Assembly: GCF_905397395.1 (NCBI RefSeq)
Contig: NZ_CAJPVH010000020.1
Location: 1 to 64,000, forward strand
Length of the DNA: 64,000 bases
Origin: Cupriavidus campinensis
GTDB taxonomy: Bacteria; Pseudomonadota; Gammaproteobacteria; Burkholderiales; Burkholderiaceae
Reading direction: 5' to 3'
Shown here: positions 37,162 to 45,823 of the stretch, piece after piece
Numbering within the stretch: the first letter of the stretch is position 1
Layout: every line of letters begins with the position of its first letter
Notes under the pieces: model-generated
Told to the model about the DNA's origin: nothing
Databases searched by the model: none
Seen by the model: only the letters and a program-made list of their open reading frames with translations
Position numbers and translations under genes: made by a program

Positions 37162-38174
37162 GCTGCCCCCGCGCCGCTCGCGGCCCCTTGCTGCCGATGG
37201 CGGCGCTGCCGGGCGAAGTGCAGCAGCGCCAGATCCAGCCGGGCGTAGGTCGACAGGGTCAGGCACTCCACGCCGGCCCGCGCGAAGCCCTGCCGCAGTT
37301 CGGCCTCGCGCGCCTCGGCGGCGGCCGCAAAGCGCTTGCGGAAGGCCGGGTCATGGGTGTCGACGAACATCTGCTCGCCGGTTTCGGCATCCTGCAGCAC
37401 CACCAGCCCGAGGTCCGGCAAGGCGACTTCCAGTGGATCGACCAGCCGCACGGCGACGATTTCGTGGCGCCGGGCCAGCATGGCGAGCGATGCCTGCCAG
37501 CCCGGCGCGCTGATGAAGTCTGAGACCACGAACATCACGGAGCGGCGTTTCGCCACGGACCGCGCGCGCTCGAGCAGGTCACGCAGCCGGGTGTCGCCCG
37601 GCGATGCGGCGGGCGTGGCCTGCATGCGGTCGAGCAGGTGCAGCAACTGGCGGCGCCCCGCACGCGCCGGTATCACCGACGTGGCGATCTCGCCCGCGCC
37701 GCCGTAGAACACCGCGCCCACCCGGTTGCCATAGCGCGTCAGCAGCAGCGCCAGCACGGTGGTGAAGTCGTTCAGCAGGTCGCGCTTGCGCACCGTACCG
37801 GAGCCGAAATCGATCGAGCCGCTCAGGTCCAGCAGGAACCAGACCGCCACCTCGCGGTCTTCCTGGAACTCGCGCACATGCGGCGTTTGCAGCCGCGCGG
37901 TCACGTTCCAGTCGATGTGGCGCACATCGTCGCCGGGACGGTATTCGCGCAGATCGGCAAGGTCCAGCCCGAAGCCGCGGAACAGGGTGCGGTAGTCGCC
38001 CTGGAGCATGCCATCGAGCCGGCGCACCACGGTCCACTCCAGGCGGCGCACCAGCACCTCGGTCTGGCTGGCGCGCGGGCCGCCCAGCGGCGCCTCCGCG
38101 GGGGGCGGGACCGGGGGGAGCGGGGCAGCGGCGTCCGGGCCGGCCCGGCGCCTAGCGAGCAGCCGCCCGAACAT
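37158..38174 (-). CDS. DUF58-domain protein
   Basis: A 338-aa protein of the DUF58 family, the usual partner of MoxR ATPases. The ATG at 38174 lies inside the end of the moxR gene (23-bp overlap), so translation is coupled. The DUF58 core is seen in the segment from GLDLADLREYRPGDDVRHID through WNVTARLQTPHVREFQED, followed by a VWA-like strand VWFLLDLSGSIDFG. A Pro/Ala-rich N terminus (about residues 10-35) is disordered. Soluble, so it probably couples the ATPase to the VWA membrane protein. Confidence 0.92.
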   Translation of the reverse strand: MFGRLLARRRAGPDAAAPLPPVPPPAEAPLGGPRASQTEVLVRRLEWTVVRRLDGMLQGDYRTLFRGFGLDLADLREYRPGDDVRHIDWNVTARLQTPHVREFQEDREVAVWFLLDLSGSIDFGSGTVRKRDLLNDFTTVLALLLTRYGNRVGAVFYGGAGEIATSVIPARAGRRQLLHLLDRMQATPAASPGDTRLRDLLERARSVAKRRSVMFVVSDFISAPGWQASLAMLARRHEIVAVRLVDPLEVALPDLGLVVLQDAETGEQMFVDTHDPAFRKRFAAAAEAREAELRQGFARAGVECLTLSTYARLDLALLHFARQRRHRQQGAASGAGAA

Positions 38175-39165
38175 GGGCTTCCAGCGGCCGCTCTGGCACG
38201 GGCAGGGCCTTGAGGATGCGCGCGATCAGCTGATCCGCCGTCATGCCATCGGACATGGCCTCGTAGGAGAGCGCCAGCCGGTGGCGCAGGACATCGGGCA
38301 CCAGGTCCACCACGTCTTCCGGCACGGCATAGTGCCGGCCGCGCAGGAAGGCCAGCGCGCGGGCGCCTTCGATCAGGCCGATGGTGGCGCGGGGGCTGGC
38401 GCCGAAGGACACGTAGCGATCCATGTCGGCCAGACCGTAGTTGCCCGGCTTGCGGGTGGCTGCCACCACGCGCACCGCGTACTGGATCAGTTCCGGGTCG
38501 ACGTAGACCTTGCGGCAGGCTTCCTGCAGTTCGACCAGATGCTCGGGCGTGGCGATCGCCCCGACGTGGATGCGCGGGCCGGTCACGCGATTGACGATGA
38601 CGACCTCCTCCTCCTCGCTCGGGTAGCCCACCAGCACCTTCATCATGAAGCGGTCTACCTGCGCCTCCGGCAGCGGGTAGGTGCCCTCGGTCTCGATCGG
38701 GTTCTGCGTGGCCATGACCAGGAAGGGCGCCGGCACGCGGTGCGTCTCCCCGGCGATGGTGACCTGCTTCTCCTGCATGACCTCCAGCAGTGCGCTCTGC
38801 ACCTTGGCCGGCGCGCGGTTGATTTCATCGGCCAGCAGCAGGTTGGTGAACACCGGCCCGCGCACGGTGGAGAACTCGCCGGTGCCCTGGTTGTACATGC
38901 GGGTGCCGACCAGGTCCGCGGGCAGCAGGTCGGGCGTGAACTGGATGCGCTTGAAGGTGCCGCGCATGGTGCGGGCGAGGGTGTTGACGGTCAGCGTCTT
39001 GGCCAGGCCCGGCACGCCTTCCACCAGCAGGTGCCCGCCGGCCAGCACGGCCACCAGCACCCGCTCCAGGAAGTGGTCCTGCCCCACCACCACGCGCTTC
39101 ACCTCGTACAGCAGGCGTTCCATCAGGTTGGCGCTGTCTGCAGCGCTGCGGGCTTCGTCGTTCAT
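38152..39165 (-). CDS. MoxR-family AAA+ ATPase
   Basis: A 337-aa AAA+ ATPase. Walker A is GVPGLAKT (within HLLVEGVPGLAKTLTVN), Walker B is LLLADEINRAP, and sensor residues follow in VMATQNPIETEGTYPLPEAQ, all typical of MoxR. The C-terminal lid has VSFGASPRATIGL. It sits between the protease gene (12 bp upstream) and DUF58 in one leftward operon. MoxR ATPases work with DUF58/VWA partners as maturation chaperones; the client here is unknown. Confidence 0.95.
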   Translation of the reverse strand: MNDEARSAADSANLMERLLYEVKRVVVGQDHFLERVLVAVLAGGHLLVEGVPGLAKTLTVNTLARTMRGTFKRIQFTPDLLPADLVGTRMYNQGTGEFSTVRGPVFTNLLLADEINRAPAKVQSALLEVMQEKQVTIAGETHRVPAPFLVMATQNPIETEGTYPLPEAQVDRFMMKVLVGYPSEEEEVVIVNRVTGPRIHVGAIATPEHLVELQEACRKVYVDPELIQYAVRVVAATRKPGNYGLADMDRYVSFGASPRATIGLIEGARALAFLRGRHYAVPEDVVDLVPDVLRHRLALSYEAMSDGMTADQLIARILKALPVPERPLEAHVRAAAR

Positions 39166-39177
39166 AGGCCTCCGCGT

Positions 39178-40128
39178 CTAGAAGGGAGAAGATCCGATGG
39201 ATGCGCCGGCACTTTCGATGGTGATGGCAAAGCCAATGCCGAGGAAAGTGCCGTCCTTGTTGGGATTGAGGATGGCCGTGACGATGCCCACCACCTCGCC
39301 GTTCATGTTGACCAGCGGCCCGCCCGAGTTGCCCGGGTTGGCGGCGGCGTCGAACTGGATCAGCTTGTCCAGTTTCTGCTTGTTGTCCGGCGAGACGAAC
39401 TGGCGGTCCAGCCCGGACACCACGCCGGCGGAGACGGACGGGCCGATGCCGAACGGAAAGCCCACCGCCACGACTTCGGCACCGGGCGCCAGCTCCCGGC
39501 TGGAGCCGAGCGTGGCCGCCGGCAGGTCGTCGGGGATGGATTTGGCCTGGAGGATGGCGATGTCCTTTTCCGGAATCGCCTGGAGGATGGAAGCCTCGGC
39601 GATGTGCCCGTCATGGAAGCGGATTTCCACGCGGCTGGCGTCGGCAATGACGTGGTGATTGGTGATGACGATGCCACTTTCGGTCACGACCACGCCGGTA
39701 CCGATCTGGCGCTCCTCGGTCTTGTGGTCGGGCATGCCTTCCGCGGCGATTTCGTCACGCGGCGGGGCGGGGGTTGGCGTGGGCGAAGGTGCGGAGAACT
39801 TTGGCGAGGATTTTGGCGACGGCCTGGTGGGTGCCTTGGCGGATGGCGCCGGCTTGCTGTCAGGCGCCGCCGGTGCCGGCTTCGCCTTGTCTTCCCCTGG
39901 CGCGTAGCTGCGGACTTCCACCACTGACTCGCGCACTGCCTCTGCGGCGCGCGCCGTGCGCGACGGCAGGCTTTTGGTTTGCAGCGTATGGAGCACGGCC
40001 GAATCGATGTCTGCCTGCGTGGGCGCGCGCGGCGAGGCCGGCTGCATCAGCCAGGCGACGCCCACGCCAGCGATGAACACGAGCGCGACTGCCGCCGAGA
40101 GCCATCCGTAGATCGTCACCCGTTTCAT
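39178..40128 (-). CDS. Membrane-anchored trypsin-like serine protease (S1C/DegP-type without PDZ)
   Basis: A 316-aa HtrA-like protease. The ATG at 40128 follows GGGAGC. An N-terminal membrane helix (about 9-27) is followed by a long linker rich in Pro, Ala, Lys and Ser (about 75-125), then the protease domain with triad His159 (ITNHHV), Asp189 (EKDIAIL) and Ser268 (NPGNSGGPL). It ends about 50 residues after the catalytic Ser, so the PDZ domains of DegP/DegS are absent. First gene of the MoxR operon, which is unusual; it may process or survey the same envelope clients. Confidence 0.9.
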   Translation of the reverse strand: MKRVTIYGWLSAAVALVFIAGVGVAWLMQPASPRAPTQADIDSAVLHTLQTKSLPSRTARAAEAVRESVVEVRSYAPGEDKAKPAPAAPDSKPAPSAKAPTRPSPKSSPKFSAPSPTPTPAPPRDEIAAEGMPDHKTEERQIGTGVVVTESGIVITNHHVIADASRVEIRFHDGHIAEASILQAIPEKDIAILQAKSIPDDLPAATLGSSRELAPGAEVVAVGFPFGIGPSVSAGVVSGLDRQFVSPDNKQKLDKLIQFDAAANPGNSGGPLVNMNGEVVGIVTAILNPNKDGTFLGIGFAITIESAGASIGSSPF

Positions 40129-40203
40129 TGCTGCTCCCGAGGTCCCGTCCCGCCGTGGAAAATACAGTACCATCGTTCTCACTCACGCGCCAAGGAGCAG
40201 GGC

Positions 40204-41268
40204 ATGCAGTTTCTCTGGCCGCAAATGCTCTGGCTGCTGCTGGCGCTTCCGCTGCTGGCCGCCGCCTATCTCTATCTGCTGGCACGGCGGAAGAAGACCG
40301 CGCTGCTTTATGCCAGCCTGGCGCTGCCCCGCGCCGCGCTGGGCTCGCGCCAGCGGCTGCGGCGCCATATTCCACCCCTGCTGTTCTTCGGGGCGCTGGC
40401 CCTGGCGCTGCTGGCATGCGCGCGCCCCAGCGCCACCATCACCCTGCCATCGGACACCGTCACGCTGGTCCTGTCCATGGACATCTCCCGCAGCATGGAG
40501 GCCACCGACGTGGCGCCCACGCGCATCAGCGCCGCGCAGCAGGCGGCGCGGGACCTCATCATCGGGCTGCCGGCCAATGTGCGCCTGGGCATCGTGTCCT
40601 TCGCCACCACTGCCACGGTGGTGCTGCCGCCCACCAACAACCGGCAGGACATGCTGGAAGCACTCGAACGCTTCCAGCTCCAGCGCGGCACGGCAACCGG
40701 CAGTGGGCTGATCCAGGCACTGGCGGTGCTGTTTCCCGACGATGGCATCGACCTGGAAGACATCCTGTTCAATGGCATGTCGGCCCGCCCCGGGCGCGGC
40801 CCACGCTCACTGGACGAGGCCGCGTCGGCCGATGCCGCGCGCAAGCGCGACCAGGAACGGGAGGCGGTGCAGCCGGGCTCGTATCGGCACGGCGCGGTGA
40901 TCCTGCTGAGTGACGGACGGCGCACCACAGGCCCGGACCCGGCGGAAGCCGCGCGCATGGCGGCCCAGCGGGGCGTGCGTGTCTATACGGTGGGGTTTGG
41001 GTCCACGCAGGGCGGCGCGGCGGGGGAATCGAACCTGTCTTATTTCATGCAGCTCGATGAACCGGCGCTGCGCGCGGTGGCGACGATAACGGGCGGGGAG
41101 TACTTCCAGGCGGGGTCGGCAGCCGACCTGAGCCAGGTCTATCGCCAGCTCAGTGCCCGCTTTGCGCTGGAACACAAGGAAACCGAGGTGAGCGCGCTGC
41201 TGGCGGCGTCGTCGGTGTTGCTGCTGGTGGCGGCGTGCGCCTTGTCGATGCTGTGGTTCCGGCGGTGA
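40204..41268 (+). CDS. VWA-domain membrane protein (BatA/BatB-like), divergent
   Basis: A 354-aa paralogue of the VWA protein at 36106-37161. The ATG at 40204 has AAGGAGC upstream. It has N-terminal helices (FLWPQMLWLLLALPLLAAAY and a second near LLFFGALALALLACARP), a VWA domain with DISRS in SMDISRSMEATD, and a C-terminal helix near LLLVAACALSMLWF. An insert of charged residues (about 205-230) interrupts the VWA domain. It diverges from the protease-moxR operon, 75 bp away, so both units may share control. Confidence 0.9.
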   Translation: MQFLWPQMLWLLLALPLLAAAYLYLLARRKKTALLYASLALPRAALGSRQRLRRHIPPLLFFGALALALLACARPSATITLPSDTVTLVLSMDISRSMEATDVAPTRISAAQQAARDLIIGLPANVRLGIVSFATTATVVLPPTNNRQDMLEALERFQLQRGTATGSGLIQALAVLFPDDGIDLEDILFNGMSARPGRGPRSLDEAASADAARKRDQEREAVQPGSYRHGAVILLSDGRRTTGPDPAEAARMAAQRGVRVYTVGFGSTQGGAAGESNLSYFMQLDEPALRAVATITGGEYFQAGSAADLSQVYRQLSARFALEHKETEVSALLAASSVLLLVAACALSMLWFRR

Positions 41269-41288
41269 GTACCGGCAGCGCCGGCATG

Positions 41289-41337
41289 CCGAGGCACCCG
41301 CAAGGTGCCCCGGCGCCCCGGCGCCTCGGTGCCTCGG
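41289..41337. terminator. Inverted-repeat terminator candidate between convergent genes
   Basis: A perfect 10-bp inverted repeat, CCGAGGCACC at 41289-41298 and GGTGCCTCGG at 41328-41337, lies between two convergent genes. An inner stem-loop (GGCACC and GGTGCC around CGCAA) sits at 41293-41309. There is no T-run, so it is a structured barrier rather than a classic intrinsic terminator. Confidence 0.4.
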
Positions 41338-41344
41338 GGCTGGA

Positions 41345-41767
41345 TCAGGCGCCGTCCAGGAAGGGGCTGCGCTGGCCGAGCCGCGTGCCCAGTGCGTCAG
41401 GCGGCAGGGTAGTGTTGGCCGCCGCGCTCGGGTCCATCGCCGGACTGACGGCCGGGGCGACCGGTGCTGAAGTCGGTGCCGCCATGGGCGCGCCCGCCGT
41501 GGGCGGCACGCCGTATTGGACCGACTGGCCCGAGCCTTGCGCGTAGGTGTCGGGTGCAGCAGTCGGCACGCCTGGTTGCGCGCCCTGTTGCGTGCCCTGT
41601 TGCGCGCCCACCGTGGACGGCGCGGCCGACTGCATCGGCGGCTGACCCTGTTGCACCGGTGGCGCCGGCTGCACCGGCTGGGCTGGCAGCGTCTGCTGCG
41701 CCAGCAGCGGGTAAGACGCGATCATCGCACCAGCCATCAACAGGGATTTCGCCAGATGTTGCTTCAT
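41345..41767 (-). CDS. Small secreted Pro/Gln/Ala-rich protein, function unknown
   Basis: I do not recognise this 140-aa protein. The ATG at 41767 follows a strong AGGAGGT site. A clear signal peptide (KQHLAKSLLMAGAMIASYPL, cleavage near LLAQQ) is followed by low-complexity sequence rich in Pro, Gln, Ala, Gly and Thr with no Cys, ending DALGTRLGQRSPFLDGA. It is probably an unstructured periplasmic or surface protein. No domain can be named. It has its own short upstream region and is transcribed towards the divergent VWA gene's end. Confidence 0.7.
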   Translation of the reverse strand: MKQHLAKSLLMAGAMIASYPLLAQQTLPAQPVQPAPPVQQGQPPMQSAAPSTVGAQQGTQQGAQPGVPTAAPDTYAQGSGQSVQYGVPPTAGAPMAAPTSAPVAPAVSPAMDPSAAANTTLPPDALGTRLGQRSPFLDGA

Positions 41768-41904
41768 TCGTGTACCTCCTAAAACGCCTACAGGCTTGGG
41801 AGTGACCACTGTAGCGTCGAGGCACCTGACATTCTGTTTGATTGTGCAACTGACATTTACGAGCCTTGCACGCCACGCCAAGGCCGGTTAGATACGCGCG
41901 CGTA

Positions 41905-41919
41905 CCCCGTTTAGCGGGG
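41905..41919 (-). terminator. Stem-loop right after the CoA-transferase gene
   Basis: A 5-bp GC stem (CCCCG and CGGGG around TTTAG) begins 1 bp past the stop codon of the leftward CoA-transferase gene. It has no following T-run on the minus strand. It could end the acyl-CoA operon, with low certainty. Confidence 0.3.
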
Positions 41920-41920
41920 C

Positions 41921-43111
41921 CTACACCCGGAACTCGGCCAGCAGCCGGGCCCGGTCCTGATCCAGCGCCGGCGGGTTCCGCACGCCTGACAGGGCGTCTG
42001 CCGTGCCGATCTTGACGGGGTTGCCGGCCACGCGCAGCGCCTTGCCGTTGCCAATGCCGATGTCCAGCAGCATGCCGCGCGCCGCCACGTGCGCGTTCTC
42101 GACCAGTTCTGGCACGCCGTTGAGTGGACCATGCGGCACCCCGGCGGCTTCCAGCGCGGCTTCCCACTCCGCCGTGGTGGCATCGGCCAAGCGGGCCTCG
42201 AGCGCCTCTTTCAGCGCGGCGTGGTGCTCGTTGCGGGCCGGCACCGTGGCGAAGCGCGGGTCCCGCGCCCATTCCTCTCGCCCCAGCGCCGTGCAGAGTG
42301 TCGTGAACAGCGCATCGTTGCCCACGGCGATGACGATGAAGCCGTCCCGGGTGGCGAACATGTCGAACGGGGTGATCGACGGATGCCGCGTGCCCAGCGG
42401 CTTCGGCACCCCGCCCGTGGCCGAGTAACGCGCGATGGGGTTCTCCAGCAACGCCACCTGGCAGTCGAGCATCGAGATGTCCACCCGTTCGCCCAGCCCC
42501 GTGGCCGCCCGTTTGAGCAGCGCGGACTGGATGCCGATGGTGGCGTACAGCCCCGCGCCGATATCGCCAATCGATACGCCCACGCGTGCCGGGTTGCCGC
42601 CGGCCTCGCCGGTCACGCTCATCAGGCCGCCCATGGCCTGCACCACCATGTCGTACGCCGGGCGGTTCCGGTAGGGACCGGTCTGCCCGAAGCCGGAAAT
42701 CGACGCGAAGACCAGCTTCGGGTAGCGCGCGTGCAGCGCGGCCCAGGTGTAGCCGAGCTTCTCCATCACGCCGGCGCGGAAGTTCTCGATCAGCACGTCG
42801 GCTGTCTCCAGCATCTTGTCGAGCACCTTGCGGTCGTCCGGCTGCTTGAGGTCCAGCGCGATCGATTCCTTGTTCCGGTTGATGGAGGCGAAGTAGGCCG
42901 ACTCGCCATCCACGAACGGGCCCACCTGACGCGAGTCGTCGCCGCCGTCGGGGTGCTCGATCTTGATGACGCGTGCGCCAAGGTCGGCCAGCATCATCGT
43001 GCAATAGGGGCCGGACAGCACCCGCGTGAGATCCACCACGGTGAGGCCCGCCAGCGGCAACTGGCCCTGACCCGCCGGGGGCGTGTTGGGGGGGATGGTC
43101 GGATTGGTCAT
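41921..43111 (-). CDS. CaiB/BaiF-type (family III) CoA-transferase
   Basis: A 396-aa family III CoA-transferase. I chose the ATG at 43111 because GGAG sits 6 bp upstream; ATGs at 43123 and a TTG at 43132 are alternatives. Family marks are LAGLTVVDLTRVLSGPYCTM, MLADLGARVIKIEHPDGGDD, NRNKESIALDLKQ and RPAYDMVVQAMGG, which holds the likely catalytic Asp. The C terminus has AAGVPHGPLNGVPELVENAH. Last gene of a leftward operon with a Bug receptor and an enoyl-CoA hydratase, a set that imports an acid, activates it and oxidises it. Confidence 0.93.
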   Translation of the reverse strand: MTNPTIPPNTPPAGQGQLPLAGLTVVDLTRVLSGPYCTMMLADLGARVIKIEHPDGGDDSRQVGPFVDGESAYFASINRNKESIALDLKQPDDRKVLDKMLETADVLIENFRAGVMEKLGYTWAALHARYPKLVFASISGFGQTGPYRNRPAYDMVVQAMGGLMSVTGEAGGNPARVGVSIGDIGAGLYATIGIQSALLKRAATGLGERVDISMLDCQVALLENPIARYSATGGVPKPLGTRHPSITPFDMFATRDGFIVIAVGNDALFTTLCTALGREEWARDPRFATVPARNEHHAALKEALEARLADATTAEWEAALEAAGVPHGPLNGVPELVENAHVAARGMLLDIGIGNGKALRVAGNPVKIGTADALSGVRNPPALDQDRARLLAEFRV

Positions 43112-43128
43112 TGCATGCTCCATGTCTT

Positions 43129-44124
43129 TCAATCGATCTTCGCGCCGCTGGAGACCGCCAGGTCCACGCCGATCCGGCCTTCGCGCGCCGCGTATTCCTG
43201 GAATTCGGCCACCGAGGCGGAGACGGCCACCTCATCGCCCTGCATCAGGAATTTCTTCTTCAGTTCGGGGTTGGCCATGACCTTGGCGGTGGCCGCGTAG
43301 AGCTTGTCGATGATCTCGGGCGGCGTCTTGGCGGGCGCGAACAGGCCGTACCACGCGGAGAGGTCGTAGCCCTTCACGCCGCCCTCGGCGATGGTCGGCA
43401 ACTGGGGGTTGGCCGGCGAGCGCTGGGCGGACGTCACGGCAATCGGCACGATCTTGCCGGTGTCGATCATCGGCTTGACGGACGGCGCCGTGCCGAAGGT
43501 GAGCTGCACATCGCCGGCGGCCACGGCCTGTGCGGACGGCGCGCCGCCCTTGTATGGCACGTGGGTCATCTTCACGCCGGCCAGTTTGGTGAAGTAGACG
43601 CCGGCCAGATGGGTGATGACGCCGTTGCCGGAGGACGAATAGTTCAGCGAGCCCGGGTGCGCCTTGGCCTGCGCCACGAGGTCGGCCACGTTGCGGATGC
43701 CGGTGTCCTTGTTGACGGCGAGGATCATCGGCGCCGCCACCAGCCGCGTGATGGGGATGAAGTCGGCCGGCTCGTACCTGATGGATTTGTAGAGCACCTT
43801 GTCGCCGCCCATCAGGCTGGCCGTGGCGATGTAGAGCGTGTAGCCGTCCGGCGGTGCCTTGGCGACGAACTCGGCGGCGATGGTGGTGCCCGCGCCGGGC
43901 CGGTTATCGACGATGACGGGCTGGCCCAGTTCGCGGCTCAGCGCATCGCCATAGAGCCGCGCCGTGTTGTCCGCGCCGCCGCCGGCGGGAAAGCCGATGA
44001 CAAGGCGGATGGGTTTGGTCGGGTAGGCCGTCTGCGGCGAAGCCTGCGCAGGTACGGCGGTGGCGATGAGGGCCAGCGTGGCCAGGGCGGCCAGGGACTG
44101 CGTGGATACGGGGGTCTTTGTCAT
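43129..44124 (-). CDS. Bug-family periplasmic solute receptor
   Basis: A 331-aa TctC/Bug receptor, third in the window. The ATG at 44124 follows GGAGGAGACAC. The signal peptide ends near VPAQASPQ. The mature N terminus shows YPTKPIRLVIGFPAGGGADN, then PVIVDNRPGAGT and the APPDGYTLYIA loop. It sits between the hydratase and CoA-transferase genes with 17-30 bp gaps. The ligand is probably a carboxylate whose CoA ester the neighbours process. Confidence 0.92.
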   Translation of the reverse strand: MTKTPVSTQSLAALATLALIATAVPAQASPQTAYPTKPIRLVIGFPAGGGADNTARLYGDALSRELGQPVIVDNRPGAGTTIAAEFVAKAPPDGYTLYIATASLMGGDKVLYKSIRYEPADFIPITRLVAAPMILAVNKDTGIRNVADLVAQAKAHPGSLNYSSSGNGVITHLAGVYFTKLAGVKMTHVPYKGGAPSAQAVAAGDVQLTFGTAPSVKPMIDTGKIVPIAVTSAQRSPANPQLPTIAEGGVKGYDLSAWYGLFAPAKTPPEIIDKLYAATAKVMANPELKKKFLMQGDEVAVSASVAEFQEYAAREGRIGVDLAVSSGAKID

Positions 44125-44154
44125 GGTGGGTGTCTCCTCCGGGTAGCTGTATCG

Positions 44155-44916
44155 CTACTTGCCGCTGAATACCGGCTGGCGCTTTTCCTTCCACGCCGCC
44201 GCGCCTTCCCGGAGATCTGCCGAGGTCTCCGAGCGATGAATGTCCCGCGCCAGCGCGTCGGCATCGAGCGTGCCGCGCGCCAGCGCGTTGAGGTGCTGCT
44301 TCATGCCGAGCAGGGCGATGGGCGCCATGCCGGCCAGCTGGGCAGACAGTTGGTCCACCCGCGCGTGGAGCGCCGCCGGCTCGACCATCTCGGTCAGGAA
44401 GCCGATGTCCAGCATGGTGGCGGCGTCGATGCGGTCGGTGGTCAGGAACAGGCGCTTGGCGGCGTTCAGGCCGAGCCGCGACACGTAGCGCGCCATGCCG
44501 CCGCGATAGAAGTGCAGGCCCAGGCGGGCGGCCGGCATGAACATGTCGCAGCCGGGCACGCCGATGCGGAAGTCGCACGCGAGGCAGAGATCGGTGGCGC
44601 CGCCGTAGACGCCGCCGTTGATGGCGGCGATGGTGACCGGGCGGGCGGCCTCGATGACGTCCATGACTTCGCCGAAGTTCAGCGCACCTTCGTCAGACTT
44701 GCCGGCCAGCGAGCCGATGTCGTAGCCGCTGCAGAAATACTTGCCGGCGCTGACGAAGCGGAGCACCAGCACGCGCTCCATCTCGTTGACCGCCTCGATA
44801 TGATTCCGTATGGCGCGTAGATCACCCGGGTTGAGGCGGTTGGCGACCTCGGGGCGGCGCAGCGCGATCGTGGCGACGGCGCCGTCCACAGTGAGCAGAG
44901 GCGAGTTATCATCCAT
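44155..44916 (-). CDS. Enoyl-CoA hydratase/isomerase family protein
   Basis: A 253-aa crotonase-fold enzyme, first gene of the leftward operon. Oxyanion-hole segments are FVSAGKYFCSGYDIGSLAG and TIAAINGGVYGGATDLCLAC, followed by DFRIGVPGCDMFMPAARLGL. The usual two acidic residues of true hydratases are not both evident, so it may be an isomerase, hydrolase or decarboxylase of the superfamily. It diverges from the GntR regulator gene across 80 bp. Confidence 0.88.
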   Translation of the reverse strand: MDDNSPLLTVDGAVATIALRRPEVANRLNPGDLRAIRNHIEAVNEMERVLVLRFVSAGKYFCSGYDIGSLAGKSDEGALNFGEVMDVIEAARPVTIAAINGGVYGGATDLCLACDFRIGVPGCDMFMPAARLGLHFYRGGMARYVSRLGLNAAKRLFLTTDRIDAATMLDIGFLTEMVEPAALHARVDQLSAQLAGMAPIALLGMKQHLNALARGTLDADALARDIHRSETSADLREGAAAWKEKRQPVFSGK

Positions 44917-44986
44917 TCCGAAATATCTCCCTGGTGTCTTGATATATTCACGAAGCCTACAGATATTTTTTTTCTAGGACAAAAGA

Positions 44987-44996
44987 GGGTATACCC
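44987..44996. promoter_or_regulatory. Palindrome before gntR, candidate operator
   Basis: A perfect 10-bp palindrome, GGGTATACCC, lies directly before the gntR GTG start and overlaps its ribosome site (GAGGG). GTATAC-centred palindromes are known operators of GntR/FCD proteins. An 8-bp inverted repeat (AAATATCT at 44921-44928 and AGATATTT at 44961-44968) lies in the same divergent region. Autorepression of gntR and control of the acyl-CoA operon is the likely meaning. Confidence 0.45.
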
Positions 44997-45653
44997 GTGC
45001 AATCACTCCAGGATCGCATCCGAGAAAACGTGGTGTCGGCCATTCAGACCGGCGCGCTGCCCCCGGGGGCACAGATCGACGAGAAGGCGCTGGCCGATGC
45101 GTTCGACAGCTCGCGCACGCCGGTGCGCGAGGCGCTGCTGATGCTGGCCGCGCAGGGGCTGGTGACCATCGTGCCGCGCGCCGGCATGTTCGTGCACCGG
45201 CCGACCGCCGCCGAACTGGTGGCGATGTTCGAAACCCTGGCCGAGATGGAGGGCGTGGTGGCGCGGCTGGCGACCCAGCGCATCACTGCTGCCGGCAAGA
45301 AAGTGCTGGCCAATGCGCATGAGGCGGCGGCCGAGCACGTTGAGCGCGGAGATACTGCGGGCTATATCGAAGCCAACCGCAAATTCCACGACGTGCTGTA
45401 CCAGGCTGCAGCCAATCCGTTCCTGTCGGAGCAGATCGTGCAGCTGCGCCGCCGGCTGGCGATCTACTGGCAGAAGAAGGGCCTCATCAACGACGCCCGC
45501 GTACCCAGCTCCCACCGCGAGCACGGGCATGTGGTGGAGGCGGTGCTGGCGGGCAATGCCGACGTCGCCGCCGAGGCCATGCGGACCCATATCTCGGCGG
45601 GCGGCAAGGCCATCGCCGATCTCGTGTTGCTGGCCAGCGCGGGGGTGGAGTAG
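44997..45653 (+). CDS. GntR-family (FadR/FCD type) transcriptional regulator
   Basis: A 218-aa regulator starting at a GTG with AGAGGG upstream. The winged helix-turn-helix is at about residues 5-70 (ALADAFDSSRTPVREALLML, then GLVTIVPRAGMFVHRP). The all-helical FCD effector domain follows, with RKFHDVLYQAAANPFLSEQI and SSHREHGHVVEAVLAGNADV holding the acidic/His residues that usually bind a metal. Divergent from the hydratase, Bug and CoA-transferase operon, it probably controls that operon in response to an acid or CoA ester. Confidence 0.93.
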   Translation: MQSLQDRIRENVVSAIQTGALPPGAQIDEKALADAFDSSRTPVREALLMLAAQGLVTIVPRAGMFVHRPTAAELVAMFETLAEMEGVVARLATQRITAAGKKVLANAHEAAAEHVERGDTAGYIEANRKFHDVLYQAAANPFLSEQIVQLRRRLAIYWQKKGLINDARVPSSHREHGHVVEAVLAGNADVAAEAMRTHISAGGKAIADLVLLASAGVE

Positions 45654-45661
45654 GGCGCGCA

Positions 45662-45717
45662 GTGCAATCCGCGCCGTGCAATCCACGCCGTGCAATCCAC
45701 GCCGTGCAATCCAGATA
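45662..45717 (+). repeat. Four tandem copies of a 14-bp repeat
   Basis: The unit GTGCAATCCACGCC occurs four times in a row just after the gntR stop. The first copy has one change, two copies are perfect, and the last degenerates after nine bases. It is non-coding. It could be a slippage product, a binding-site array or part of the gntR transcript end. Confidence 0.8.
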
Positions 45718-45823
45718 GCCAGTCCGCCCTATGGTAGAAATGCCACACAAGTTCTGGTAACTCTCCCGGGTCCGGCGCATGCCTGCGCCGCAAGACATCT
45801 CACCCATACCCAGGAGTTTTCCG

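Noticed and set aside
45662-45717. CRISPR-like repeat array
   Set aside because: Units are 14 bp, directly adjacent and without spacers, and there are no cas genes.
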